This document shows positions 40,971 through 49,281 of a stretch of 64,000 nucleotides of DNA, piece by piece. Below the pieces are notes generated by a model that did no database searches, was not told where the DNA came from, and saw only the letters and a program-made list of their open reading frames with translations. The position numbers and the translations under genes are program-made. Position 1 is the stretch's first letter, and every line of letters starts with the position of its first letter. Where the stretch lies: assembly GCF_017163705.1 (NCBI RefSeq), contig NZ_JAFIWB010000008.1, positions 62,001-126,000 of the forward strand, given 5' to 3'. Origin of the DNA: Xanthomonas bonasiae. GTDB lineage: Bacteria; Pseudomonadota; Gammaproteobacteria; Xanthomonadales; Xanthomonadaceae.

Positions 40971-42986
40971 TCAGGGCGCCGCGACTGGCGCCTCGCCCTC
41001 GCTGCGCACCAGCAATACCGGCACATCCGACGGGCGATGCATGTCCTTGCGCGTGGGCAGCGCGTGCAGCGCGTCGGTGACGGCGTTGAGCGCGGGATCG
41101 GCGCCGCGCAGCGGGCGCCACAGGCCGATCAGGTTGAAGTGGCGTTCGTAGCGCAGGCTCTGCGCGCTGCCCAGCCACAGCGGCACGTTGCCCGGTTGCA
41201 GCCGCGCCGGGGCCGGCCACAGGCGCAATGCATAGAGTTCGCCGGGGCGCGGTCCGCTGCGCAGCATCAGCAGCGATTCCACCCGGGTGTCCAGCGTCGC
41301 CGGCAGCACCGGGACGCGTTCGGCCTGGGTCTTGTAGTCGAGCAACTGCAGCGCCTGCTGCCAGCCGGCTTGCGGCTGCACGCGCCAGCCGGCGGCTTCG
41401 AGCTGGCGCTGCAGCGGCGCCAGCGGTCCGGCCACCTGCAGGTCCAGCGGCCAGCGCTGGTCGTCGTCGAACTCGTTGCGCCGCGATGGCAGCAGCCGCC
41501 ATTCGTCCTGCCACCACGTGGTGGCGGCCAGATCCATCAGCACCGGCGGCGGCGGTTCGAACTTGGCCAGCTTCTGCTCCAGGTTGCGCGGCGCGTACCA
41601 CAGCGCCGCGGCGACGAAGCCGCCATAGAACAGCCAGGCCAGCGGCTTCATCCAGAACGCGCGGTTGAAGCGGCGGCGGTAGGCGATGCCCAGGACCAGC
41701 AGCCAGAAGATGCCGAACAGCATGCCGCCGACCACGTCGCTGAGCCAGTGCGCGCCCAGGTACAGGCGGGCGAAGCCGATCAGGGTCACCACCACGCCCG
41801 ACAGCAGGTACGGCCACACCCGCGAGCGCCCGGGCAGTTCGCGCGCGATCAGCACGGCAAAGAAGCCGAAGCTGATCGTAGCCATGGTCACCGCCACCGA
41901 CGGGAAGCCGAAACCGCTGCTGGCCGCCGGCGGGCGCACCACGTGCACGGTGGTGCCGAGCAGCTTGGTCAGCGCCAGGCCGAAGGCCAGCGCCGCCAGC
42001 CAGTGCGCCGCGGCCATCCAGCGCTGGCGCCAGATCAGGTAGATCAGGCCCAGCGTGGTGGCCGGCACCAGCACCTGCCAGTCGCCGAGCGAGGCCAGCG
42101 CGGTCATCGGGTAGTCGGCCAGCGGATTGCGCAGTGCCAGCATCAGGTCGTGCACCGCCAGGTCCAGCCGCAGCGGCTCGCCGTGGCCGACCACCACCAT
42201 CAGCAGCGCGAACCAGCCCCAGCCCAGCGCCAGCAGCATCACCGCCAGCATCGCCAGCGGTACCGACTCGCGCCGTTGCGGGTCGAACACCGCGATCGAA
42301 TAGCGGCCCAGCACCGGGTGCCGGCGCGACCAGTCCAGGCCGCGCGCCAGCAGCGCGTCCATGTGCCCGGCCGACCAGCGATAGCCGTACAGCACGATCG
42401 CCCAGACCAGGCCCAGCGCCAGCACCAGCAGGCCCAGCACCAGGAACAGGCGCCCGGCGACCGCGGCCACCGCGTCGTAGGCCTGGCCGAGCAGCCAGCC
42501 CGGGCCCAGGAACAGCAGCGCCCAGGTCACCGCGGCGACGCCGCTGGCGACGAAGTAGCGGCGCAGCGGCATCTTCATCATCCCCGCCACGGCCGGCACG
42601 AACGGACGGATCGCGCCGACGTAGCGCGCCACCAGGATGCTCTTGAAGGCATTGCGGCGGAACATCACCTCGCCGCGATCCAGCAGCTGCGGATAGCGCC
42701 GGAACGGCCAGTAGTTGCGCAACTGGTGGCCCCAGCGGTGGCCGACCCAGTAGCTGAGCGCATCGCCGGCCAGCGCGCCGAGGGCGGCGCTGACCACCGC
42801 GTACGGGCCGGAGATCTGGCCCAATCCGATCAGCACGCCGATCGCGAACAGCAGCGGCAACGCCGGCACGATGGTGCCCAGCACGATGACCGCGTCGCAG
42901 AACGCGATCGCGAAGATGACCGCGCCGGCCAGGATGGGATGCGTTGCGACCCACTCCAGCGTGGCGTCGATCCATGATGCATTCAT
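40971..42986 (-). CDS. DedA - PAP2 phosphatase - LssY-type C-terminal fusion
   Basis: 671 residues. A DedA/SNARE-associated domain fills ~1-200 (VLGTIVPALPLLFAIGVLIG, then FRRNAFKSILVARYVGAIRP FVPAVAG). A PAP2 domain with several helices fills ~240-440: KLLGTTVHVVRPP gives the KX6RP motif and ARLYLGAHWLSDV the RX5HX3D motif. The last ~200 residues are a soluble LssY-like domain. The PSGH motif is altered: FGFPSVAVTMA has no His at the catalytic position, so activity is uncertain. DedA proteins are linked to undecaprenyl phosphate flipping and PAP2 to its dephosphorylation; one polypeptide could couple the two (inference). Confidence 0.85.
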   Translation of the reverse strand: MNASWIDATLEWVATHPILAGAVIFAIAFCDAVIVLGTIVPALPLLFAIGVLIGLGQISGPYAVVSAALGALAGDALSYWVGHRWGHQLRNYWPFRRYPQLLDRGEVMFRRNAFKSILVARYVGAIRPFVPAVAGMMKMPLRRYFVASGVAAVTWALLFLGPGWLLGQAYDAVAAVAGRLFLVLGLLVLALGLVWAIVLYGYRWSAGHMDALLARGLDWSRRHPVLGRYSIAVFDPQRRESVPLAMLAVMLLALGWGWFALLMVVVGHGEPLRLDLAVHDLMLALRNPLADYPMTALASLGDWQVLVPATTLGLIYLIWRQRWMAAAHWLAALAFGLALTKLLGTTVHVVRPPAASSGFGFPSVAVTMATISFGFFAVLIARELPGRSRVWPYLLSGVVVTLIGFARLYLGAHWLSDVVGGMLFGIFWLLVLGIAYRRRFNRAFWMKPLAWLFYGGFVAAALWYAPRNLEQKLAKFEPPPPVLMDLAATTWWQDEWRLLPSRRNEFDDDQRWPLDLQVAGPLAPLQRQLEAAGWRVQPQAGWQQALQLLDYKTQAERVPVLPATLDTRVESLLMLRSGPRPGELYALRLWPAPARLQPGNVPLWLGSAQSLRYERHFNLIGLWRPLRGADPALNAVTDALHALPTRKDMHRPSDVPVLLVRSEGEAPVAAP

Positions 42987-43034
42987 GGGGGGATTATAAG
43001 TGGGCGAGCATGGCGTTCCGCTTAAACTGGCGCG

Positions 43035-43709
43035 ATGACACGCGCGCCGGCCGCTTCCACCCAGATCCTCAAGTCCGACAGCTTCGGACGCATCCTGCTG
43101 GTACGCGAAGCCGACGGCCACGGCGAGCGCGTGTTCGTGCGCCGCGACCTGACCGCCGCGCCATGGTGGCTGCGCCTGCCGGCCTGGTGGCTGGCGCGGC
43201 GCGAGGCGCGGGCGCTGCAGCAGTTGTCGGGCATGGCGGCGACGCCGCAGCTGCGCGGTTGGGACGGCACCTTCCTGGACCGCAGCTACCTGGCCGGCGA
43301 CGCCATGTACCAGCGCCCGCCGCGCGGCGACCTGGCCTACTTCCGTGCCGCACGGCGCCTGCTGCAACAGGTGCACCGGCGCGGCGTGGCGCACAACGAT
43401 CTGGCCAAGGAAGCGAATTGGCTGGTGCTGGAGGACGGCAGCCCGGCATTGATCGACTTCCAGCTGGCGGTGCGCGGCGCGCCGCGTTCGCGCTGGATGC
43501 GGCTGCTGGCGCGCGAGGACCTGCGCCACCTGCTCAAGCACAAGCGCATGTACTGCCGGCAGGCGCTGACCCCGATCGAACTGCGCCTGCTCAAGCGCCA
43601 CTCCTGGGTGCGCGAACTGTGGTTCGCCACCGGCAAGCCGGTCTACCGCTTCGTCACCCGGCGCATTCTGAAGTGGGAGGACAACGAGGGGCAGGGGCCG
43701 AAGCCCTGA
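43035..43709 (+). CDS. small RIO/WaaP-like protein kinase
   Basis: 224 residues. Pattern of a minimal kinase: VFVRRDLTAAPWW around the ATP-lysine region, catalytic HNDLAKEANWLV (near 120) and metal-binding ALIDFQLAVRG (near 145). These match the RIO/Kdo-kinase group that phosphorylates lipopolysaccharide sugars or proteins. Substrate unknown. It is divergent from the DedA-PAP2 fusion, which also suggests envelope work. ATG 43035. Confidence 0.78.
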   Translation: MTRAPAASTQILKSDSFGRILLVREADGHGERVFVRRDLTAAPWWLRLPAWWLARREARALQQLSGMAATPQLRGWDGTFLDRSYLAGDAMYQRPPRGDLAYFRAARRLLQQVHRRGVAHNDLAKEANWLVLEDGSPALIDFQLAVRGAPRSRWMRLLAREDLRHLLKHKRMYCRQALTPIELRLLKRHSWVRELWFATGKPVYRFVTRRILKWEDNEGQGPKP

Positions 43710-43716
43710 AGTGCCG

Positions 43717-43833
43717 GGATTGGGGATTGGGGATTCGGGATTGGTAAAGCGCATGGCTGTGTCTGGGCTGTCCTGGCGGGGACGACAAAAGCGCTAAGCT
43801 GCGGCGAATCTCCAATCCCGAATCCCCAATCCC
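43717..43833. repeat. inverted pair of GGGATT repeats
   Basis: GGGATTGGGGATTGGGGATT plus CGGGATTGG at about 43717-43744 and the inverse CCAATCCCGAATCCCCAATC at about 43811-43832 flank ~65 unique bases, ending directly at the ATG of the SDR gene. Same repeat type as in the ilv operon; it may form a hairpin in the SDR mRNA leader. Confidence 0.6.
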
Positions 43834-44649
<816 letters not shown>

Positions 44650-44950
44650 GCGGGGCAGGCGCCGGCCGCGCGGCGACGATGCGTTCGTCGCGCCGGTGCC
44701 CGCAGGAAGGGTTTCAGCTCCGACCCTCTGTTCCCAGACTGGAAACTCCCATTGCATTGGTCGCCGCAGGGCGGGTTTCCTTGCGGGATGTGCGGCCTGG
44801 GACCGATGCAGAAGCGCCGCGGTCTCTGGAGCAGCCACGTTGCAAAGAGGCGATCTTCCATGGCGATGGCCGGATTCTAATAACTAAGGGTGAATTAAAT
44901 ATTTCACCATTGCCCGCTATGCTTTCCCGACCTTCCGCCGACCCTCGCTC
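44650..44950. other. intergenic region before the ROK regulator
   Basis: No gene. A degenerate REP-like stretch (CAGGAAGGGTTTCAGCTCCG at about 44703 and GGCGGGTTTCCTT at about 44771) and a clear AT-rich inverted repeat at 44889-44908, listed separately. Confidence 0.55.
44889..44908. promoter_or_regulatory. AT-rich operator-like inverted repeat before the ROK regulator
   Basis: GGTGAATTAAATATTTCACC: perfect 6-base arms GGTGAA/TTCACC around eight A/T bases, strikingly AT-rich for this genome, 43 bases upstream of the regulator start. It probably overlaps the promoter and is a good candidate for autoregulation by the ROK protein. Confidence 0.5.
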
Positions 44951-46111
44951 ATGCCCGCTCCCGTCGCCGTCTCGCTGCCGCGCGCTTCCCGCCCTGCCCA
45001 TGCCACGCATGCCGATCTGAGCGACAACGAGCGGCGCATGCTCGACAGCCTGCGCCTGTTCGGCACCGTCACCCGTGCCGATCTCAGCCGCATCACCGGC
45101 TTGACCGTGCAATCGGCGGTGCGCCTGATCGATGGCCTGGCCGAACGCGGGCTGGTGCTGATCGGCGCTTCGCTGGCGCATGGCGGCCGCGGCAAGCCGG
45201 GTGCGGCGATCGCGCTCAATCCCGCGCACGGCCACACCGTCGGCTATTCGATCGCCACCGATGCGCTGTCGCTGGCACTGCTGGACTTCAGCGGCCAGGT
45301 CCGCGCCACCGCCGAGCACCCGTTGCGTTCGACCGAGCCGGCGGCCTTGCTGGCGCAGTTGCGCGAGGCCGACGCGGCGCTGCTGGCCGAGGCCGGACGC
45401 GGACTCGGGCCGCGGCTGGGCGCGGGCGTGGCGATGACCGGGTTCTTCGTCGATGGCGCCGAGCGCATGAACCCGCCCGATCCGCTGCGCGCGCTGGGCG
45501 AACTGCCGATCGGCGACTGGCTCGCCGACGCGCTGGGCCTGCCGGTGTGGGTGGACAACGACGGCAGCGTCGCCGCGGTCGGCGAGAGCCTGCTCGGCGT
45601 CGGCCGTCAGTATCGCGACTTCGCCTATCTGTATTTCAGCTACGGTCTTGGCGGCGGCGTGGTGATCGACGGCGCCTGCCTGCGCGGCGCGCACGGCAAT
45701 GCCGGCGAATTCGCCGGCATGCTGCCGGGGCCGGGCCTGGAGCGCGGCACGCTGGAGCTGCTGCGGCAGATGCTGGGCGAGGACGGGGTAATGCTGGCCG
45801 ACGTCAGCGCGCTGGTGGCGGCCTACGACCCGTCCTGGCCGACGATCGAGCGCTGGATCGCGCGCGCGGTGCCGGGCCTGTCGCTGATCGTCTCGGCGAT
45901 CACCGCGGTCTTCGATCCGCAGGCGGTGGTGTTCGGCGGACGCATTCCGCGCGATCTGGCGCTGCGCCTGATCCCGCAGCTACGCATCGACAACCAGCCG
46001 CGCCGCGGCCAGGCGCGGCCGTTGCCGGTGCTGCTGCCGGCCGCGGCGATGGCCGACGCCAGCGCGGTCGGCGCGGCCACGCTGCCGTTGAAGGCCTGCT
46101 ACTTCCGCTGA
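44951..46111 (+). CDS. ROK-family transcriptional regulator
   Basis: 386 residues. An N-terminal winged helix (NERRMLDSLRLFGTVTRADL, SRITGLTVQSAVRLIDGLAE) precedes a sugar-kinase-like ROK domain with VWVDNDGSVAAVGESLLG, YFSYGLGGGVVIDG and GAHGNAGEFAGM. The zinc-binding Cys cluster usual in NagC/Mlc-type ROK proteins is not evident, so it may be a divergent member. It probably responds to a sugar or sugar phosphate. No sugar-use genes are adjacent. Confidence 0.85.
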   Translation: MPAPVAVSLPRASRPAHATHADLSDNERRMLDSLRLFGTVTRADLSRITGLTVQSAVRLIDGLAERGLVLIGASLAHGGRGKPGAAIALNPAHGHTVGYSIATDALSLALLDFSGQVRATAEHPLRSTEPAALLAQLREADAALLAEAGRGLGPRLGAGVAMTGFFVDGAERMNPPDPLRALGELPIGDWLADALGLPVWVDNDGSVAAVGESLLGVGRQYRDFAYLYFSYGLGGGVVIDGACLRGAHGNAGEFAGMLPGPGLERGTLELLRQMLGEDGVMLADVSALVAAYDPSWPTIERWIARAVPGLSLIVSAITAVFDPQAVVFGGRIPRDLALRLIPQLRIDNQPRRGQARPLPVLLPAAAMADASAVGAATLPLKACYFR

Positions 46112-46272
46112 GCGGCGGGCGCAGCGGCGGCGTCTGCGGCTTGCCTGCGCCTGCACGCCGCGGGCGCTACCCTATGCGCCTGTGCAAGGACTCCGCTGTC
46201 GCGCTGCGCGTGGCGGCAACGCCGCAAGGCGCGGCGGTCCTGCCCATTCCCCCATCCACTGGAGTTGTCGCG

Positions 46273-46695
46273 ATGAAATACCTGCACGCCATGATCCGCG
46301 TCCACGATCTGGAGAAGACCAGCAAATTCTTCACCGAGGGCCTGGGCCTGAGCGAAACCCGGCGCATCGACAACGAAGCCGGCAAGTTCACCCTGGTGTA
46401 CTTCGGCGCGCCGCAGAACCCGGAGGCCGAAGTCGAGCTGACCTACAACTGGGGGTCGGACGAGGACTACGGCAGCGCACGCAACTTCGGCCACCTGGCG
46501 TTCGAGGTCGACGACATCTATGCGCTGTGCGCGCACCTGCAGGCGCAGGGCATCGTCATCAACCGCCCGCCGCGCGACGGGCGCATGGCCTTCGTGCGCA
46601 GCCCGGACCTGATCTCGATCGAACTGCTGCAGAAAGGCGAGGCGCTGGCCCCGGCCGAGCCGTGGGCATCGATGCCCAACACCGGCGTGTGGTGA
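46273..46695 (+). CDS. gloA: lactoylglutathione lyase (glyoxalase I)
   Basis: Converts the hemithioacetal of methylglyoxal and glutathione to lactoylglutathione. 140 residues with two glyoxalase repeats: MKYLHAMIRVHDLEKTSKFF (metal His at H5), VELTYNW with E near 57, FGHLAFEVDD (His ligand) and SIELLQ (Glu ligand), so the metal site H/E/H/E is complete. TGGAGTTGTCGCG precedes the ATG. The 161 bases before it have no gene. Converges on the Kv-type channel gene. Confidence 0.92.
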   Translation: MKYLHAMIRVHDLEKTSKFFTEGLGLSETRRIDNEAGKFTLVYFGAPQNPEAEVELTYNWGSDEDYGSARNFGHLAFEVDDIYALCAHLQAQGIVINRPPRDGRMAFVRSPDLISIELLQKGEALAPAEPWASMPNTGVW

Positions 46696-46699
46696 GGAC

Positions 46700-47572
46700 T
46701 CAGGGCGCTGCGGGATCGGGCAACGCCTGGCCGCAGCCCCGGCAGTAGCCGGCGCTGCGGTCGTGGCCTTGCAGGCCGCAGTGCGCGCAGGTGCGTTGAT
46801 CCGGCACGCGGCTGCGGTCGGCGTCGCGCAGGCTGTTGGCCAGTTCGGCGGTGTAGATGCCGGTAGGCACGGCGATGATGCTGTAGCCGATCAGGATCAG
46901 CACCGAGGTGATGGCGCGGCCCAGCGGCGTGAGCGGCGCGATGTCGCCGAAACCGACCGTGGCCATCGTCACCACCGCCCAGTACATGGCGGTGGGGATG
47001 CTGGTGAAACCGTTGGCCGGCCCTTCCACCACGTACATCAGCGCACCGAAGATCACCACCAGGGTGATGACGGTGAACAGGAACACGAACACCTTGCGCC
47101 GGCTGCGCCATAGCGCGTCGACCAGCAGGCTGCTCTCCTCGACGTAGCGGGTCAGCTTGAGGATGCGGAACAGCCGCAGCACCCGCAGCACCCGCACCAC
47201 CAGCAGCGTCTGCGCGCCGGGCAGCAGGAACGAGATGTAGGTAGGCAGGGTCGATAGCAGATCGATCACGCCCCAGAAGCTCAGCGCATAGCGCAACGGC
47301 CGCTTCACCGTCATCAGTCGCAACGCGTATTCGGCGGTGAACAGCGCAGTGAAGGCCCATTCCAGCACGTACATGGAGCTGGCGTAGCGTGCGTGCAGCG
47401 CCGGCACGCTGTCGGCCATGATCACCGCGACGCTGGCCACGATCGCCGCGACCAGCAGCAGGTCGAAATTGCGCGAAGGCCGGGTGTCGTGCCGATAGAT
47501 GATGTCGAACCAGCGTCGCCGCCAGCCGTGCTCGCGTGCGGGGGCGAGCTGGGGATCGGTGAACAGTCGCAT
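46700..47572 (-). CDS. Kv-type voltage-gated potassium channel with C-terminal zinc ribbon
   Basis: 290 residues with six membrane helices. The S4-like segment has regularly spaced Arg (LLVVRVLRVLRLFRILKLTR, near 125-145), and the pore signature is TMATVGFGD (near 205), so it is a voltage-sensing K+ channel subunit. After S6 the cytoplasmic tail ends in CAHC...CRGC, a probable zinc ribbon, unusual for this family. The stop lies only four bases from the gloA stop. Physiological role unknown. Confidence 0.87.
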   Translation of the reverse strand: MRLFTDPQLAPAREHGWRRRWFDIIYRHDTRPSRNFDLLLVAAIVASVAVIMADSVPALHARYASSMYVLEWAFTALFTAEYALRLMTVKRPLRYALSFWGVIDLLSTLPTYISFLLPGAQTLLVVRVLRVLRLFRILKLTRYVEESSLLVDALWRSRRKVFVFLFTVITLVVIFGALMYVVEGPANGFTSIPTAMYWAVVTMATVGFGDIAPLTPLGRAITSVLILIGYSIIAVPTGIYTAELANSLRDADRSRVPDQRTCAHCGLQGHDRSAGYCRGCGQALPDPAAP

Positions 47573-48105
47573 CCGCGCATGCTAACCCGATGCCGGCGTC
47601 GGCGGACCCGCCGTCTGCGCGCGGCCGCGGGCGGGAGCCTTGCGCGGCGCCGGCATGGTGGTGGCGTGGACACGCAAGCGGCCCCGGGGGGGGGGGCGAC
47701 GGCAGGGCAGCGCGGCAGGCGGCGCCGCTCGCGGAGATGGCGGACGGTCGCAGCCGTGGGCGCAGTCTGTCGCAGGCACCGCTCCGGGGCACGCCGGGCG
47801 CATCGAGAGCAGGGTGGTCGGCTTTGCGCCGGCGGCGGCTGCGCAAAGGCGCGCCTGCGCGACCGGCAGACGCCGCGCAGGCATCGCCGCCGCGATTCGC
47901 GCGCGCCGGCCGTTCATCACCGATCAAGCCGGGCGGCGACCCTCGCCGTCCTTGCCTTTGCAGGCCTTCGCCATTTTCTGCGTCAGCGCGTGACGTTGCG
48001 TTGCGGCGTATGCGCATGCATGCACGAAACCGGCATGCGACGGCAATCCGCCGCCACATCCGCTGCAGACCCTTCGGCGCTCGCCCCGCGCCCCTGGATC
48101 TGTCC
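47573..48105. other. intergenic region with an 11-G tract
   Basis: Divergent promoter region of the channel (minus) and glycosyltransferase (plus) genes. It contains CCCC followed by eleven G at 47686-47696. A continuous reading frame joins this region to the glycosyltransferase, but its composition is unlike protein (Ala/Arg/Gly/Pro-rich, no motif), so I treat it as non-coding. The G-tract may be a slippage site, or a place where the assembly is unreliable. Confidence 0.55.
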
Positions 48106-49281
48106 ATGCCCTCGTCTTCGCCCGCCGCGTTGCAGGCCGCGCCGACGGTCTCCGTCGTCATCTGTACCTTGAACGAACACGAGGCCATCGGTCCGGTATT
48201 GCGCGAACTCGCCGCGCATCTGCAGCACATCGACTACGAAGCGATCGTGGTCGACGACTCCGACGACGAGCGCACCGCGCAGGCGGTGACCGCGTATGCG
48301 GCCGGCAATCCGGCGGTGCGCCTGGTGCGCCGCCGCGGCGGCCGCGGCCTGGCCTCGGCCGCGATCGCCGGATGGGACAGCGCCCGCGGCCGTTGCCTGG
48401 CGATCATGGACGGCGACGGCCAGCACGATCCGGCGCTGATCGCGCGCATGCTGCGGCGCATGCGCGACAGCGAGGCCGAGGTGGTGGTCGCCAGCCGTTA
48501 TCTGGAGGCGGGCGGTTCCGGCCTGTGCCGCCACCGGCATGCGCTCAGCCGCGTCGGCGTGCGCCTGAGCCAGGCGCTGCTTGGGCTGGGCGTGGCCGAT
48601 CCAATGAGCGGTTGCTTCCTGATGCGCCGGTCCTGGTATCGGCAGGTGCGGCCGCAGCTGTCCGGCGTCGGCTTCAAGATCCTGGTCGACGTGCTGGCCT
48701 CGGCGCGGCGGCGTCCCTACACGGTGCAGGTGCCGACGCAGCTGCGCCGCCGCCGCGGCGGCGCCTCCAAGCTCGACGCGCGGGTGGTCGCCGACCTGGC
48801 CGCACTGCTGCTGGAAAAGCGCACGCGCGGCTGGCTGCCGGCGCGCATGAGCCTGTTCTTCGCGGTCGGACTCAGCGGCATGGGCGTGCACCTGCTGTTG
48901 CTGGGCACGTTGCTGATGCTGGGCACGGCCTTCTGGCTGGCGCAGTTGCTGGCGATCTGTACGGCGATGGGCTGGAATTTCCAGTGCAACAACCTGCTGA
49001 CCTTCCGCGATCGGCGCCTGAGCGGCATGCGCCTGCTGCACGGCATGGTGATGTTCTATGCGGCCTGTCTCGGCGGCGCGATCCTCAGCGAGCTGATCGG
49101 CAGCGGCCTGCATGCGCTGCGGTTGCCGTGGTGGCTGGCCGGCGCCGCCGGCGCGCTGGCCGCGGGCGGGTGGAACTACCACGCCGCCAAGCGCAGCGCC
49201 TGGCGGCCCGAGGATGCCGCGGCCGGCGTCGCGCCGAGTCGCGACACCGTCGCAGCGTCGCCGCTGGCGATGAAGGAGTGA
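48106..49281 (+). CDS. GT2 glycosyltransferase with GtrA-like membrane domain
   Basis: 391 residues. The N-terminal ~230 residues are a GT2 domain like dolichol-phosphate mannosyl/glucosyl transferases (VSVVICTLNEHEAIGPVL, VVDDSD, IMDGDGQHDP as the DXD region). The C-terminal ~130 residues have four helices of the GtrA type (SLFFAVGLSGMGVHLLLLGT). Such proteins attach a sugar to polyprenyl phosphate and may help it cross the membrane. The stop overlaps the GTG start of the next gene, suggesting a donor/acceptor pair for lipid-linked sugar transfer. Confidence 0.88.
   Translation: MPSSSPAALQAAPTVSVVICTLNEHEAIGPVLRELAAHLQHIDYEAIVVDDSDDERTAQAVTAYAAGNPAVRLVRRRGGRGLASAAIAGWDSARGRCLAIMDGDGQHDPALIARMLRRMRDSEAEVVVASRYLEAGGSGLCRHRHALSRVGVRLSQALLGLGVADPMSGCFLMRRSWYRQVRPQLSGVGFKILVDVLASARRRPYTVQVPTQLRRRRGGASKLDARVVADLAALLLEKRTRGWLPARMSLFFAVGLSGMGVHLLLLGTLLMLGTAFWLAQLLAICTAMGWNFQCNNLLTFRDRRLSGMRLLHGMVMFYAACLGGAILSELIGSGLHALRLPWWLAGAAGALAAGGWNYHAAKRSAWRPEDAAAGVAPSRDTVAASPLAMKE

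Noticed and set aside
44951-46111. Glucokinase function for the ROK protein
   Set aside because: An N-terminal winged helix is present and it stands next to an operator-like palindrome, so regulator is the better call.
47590-48105. N-terminal extension of the GT2 glycosyltransferase
   Set aside because: Open frame only; Ala/Arg/Pro-rich, no motif, contains the 11-G tract, and the GT2 fold starts right after ATG 48106.
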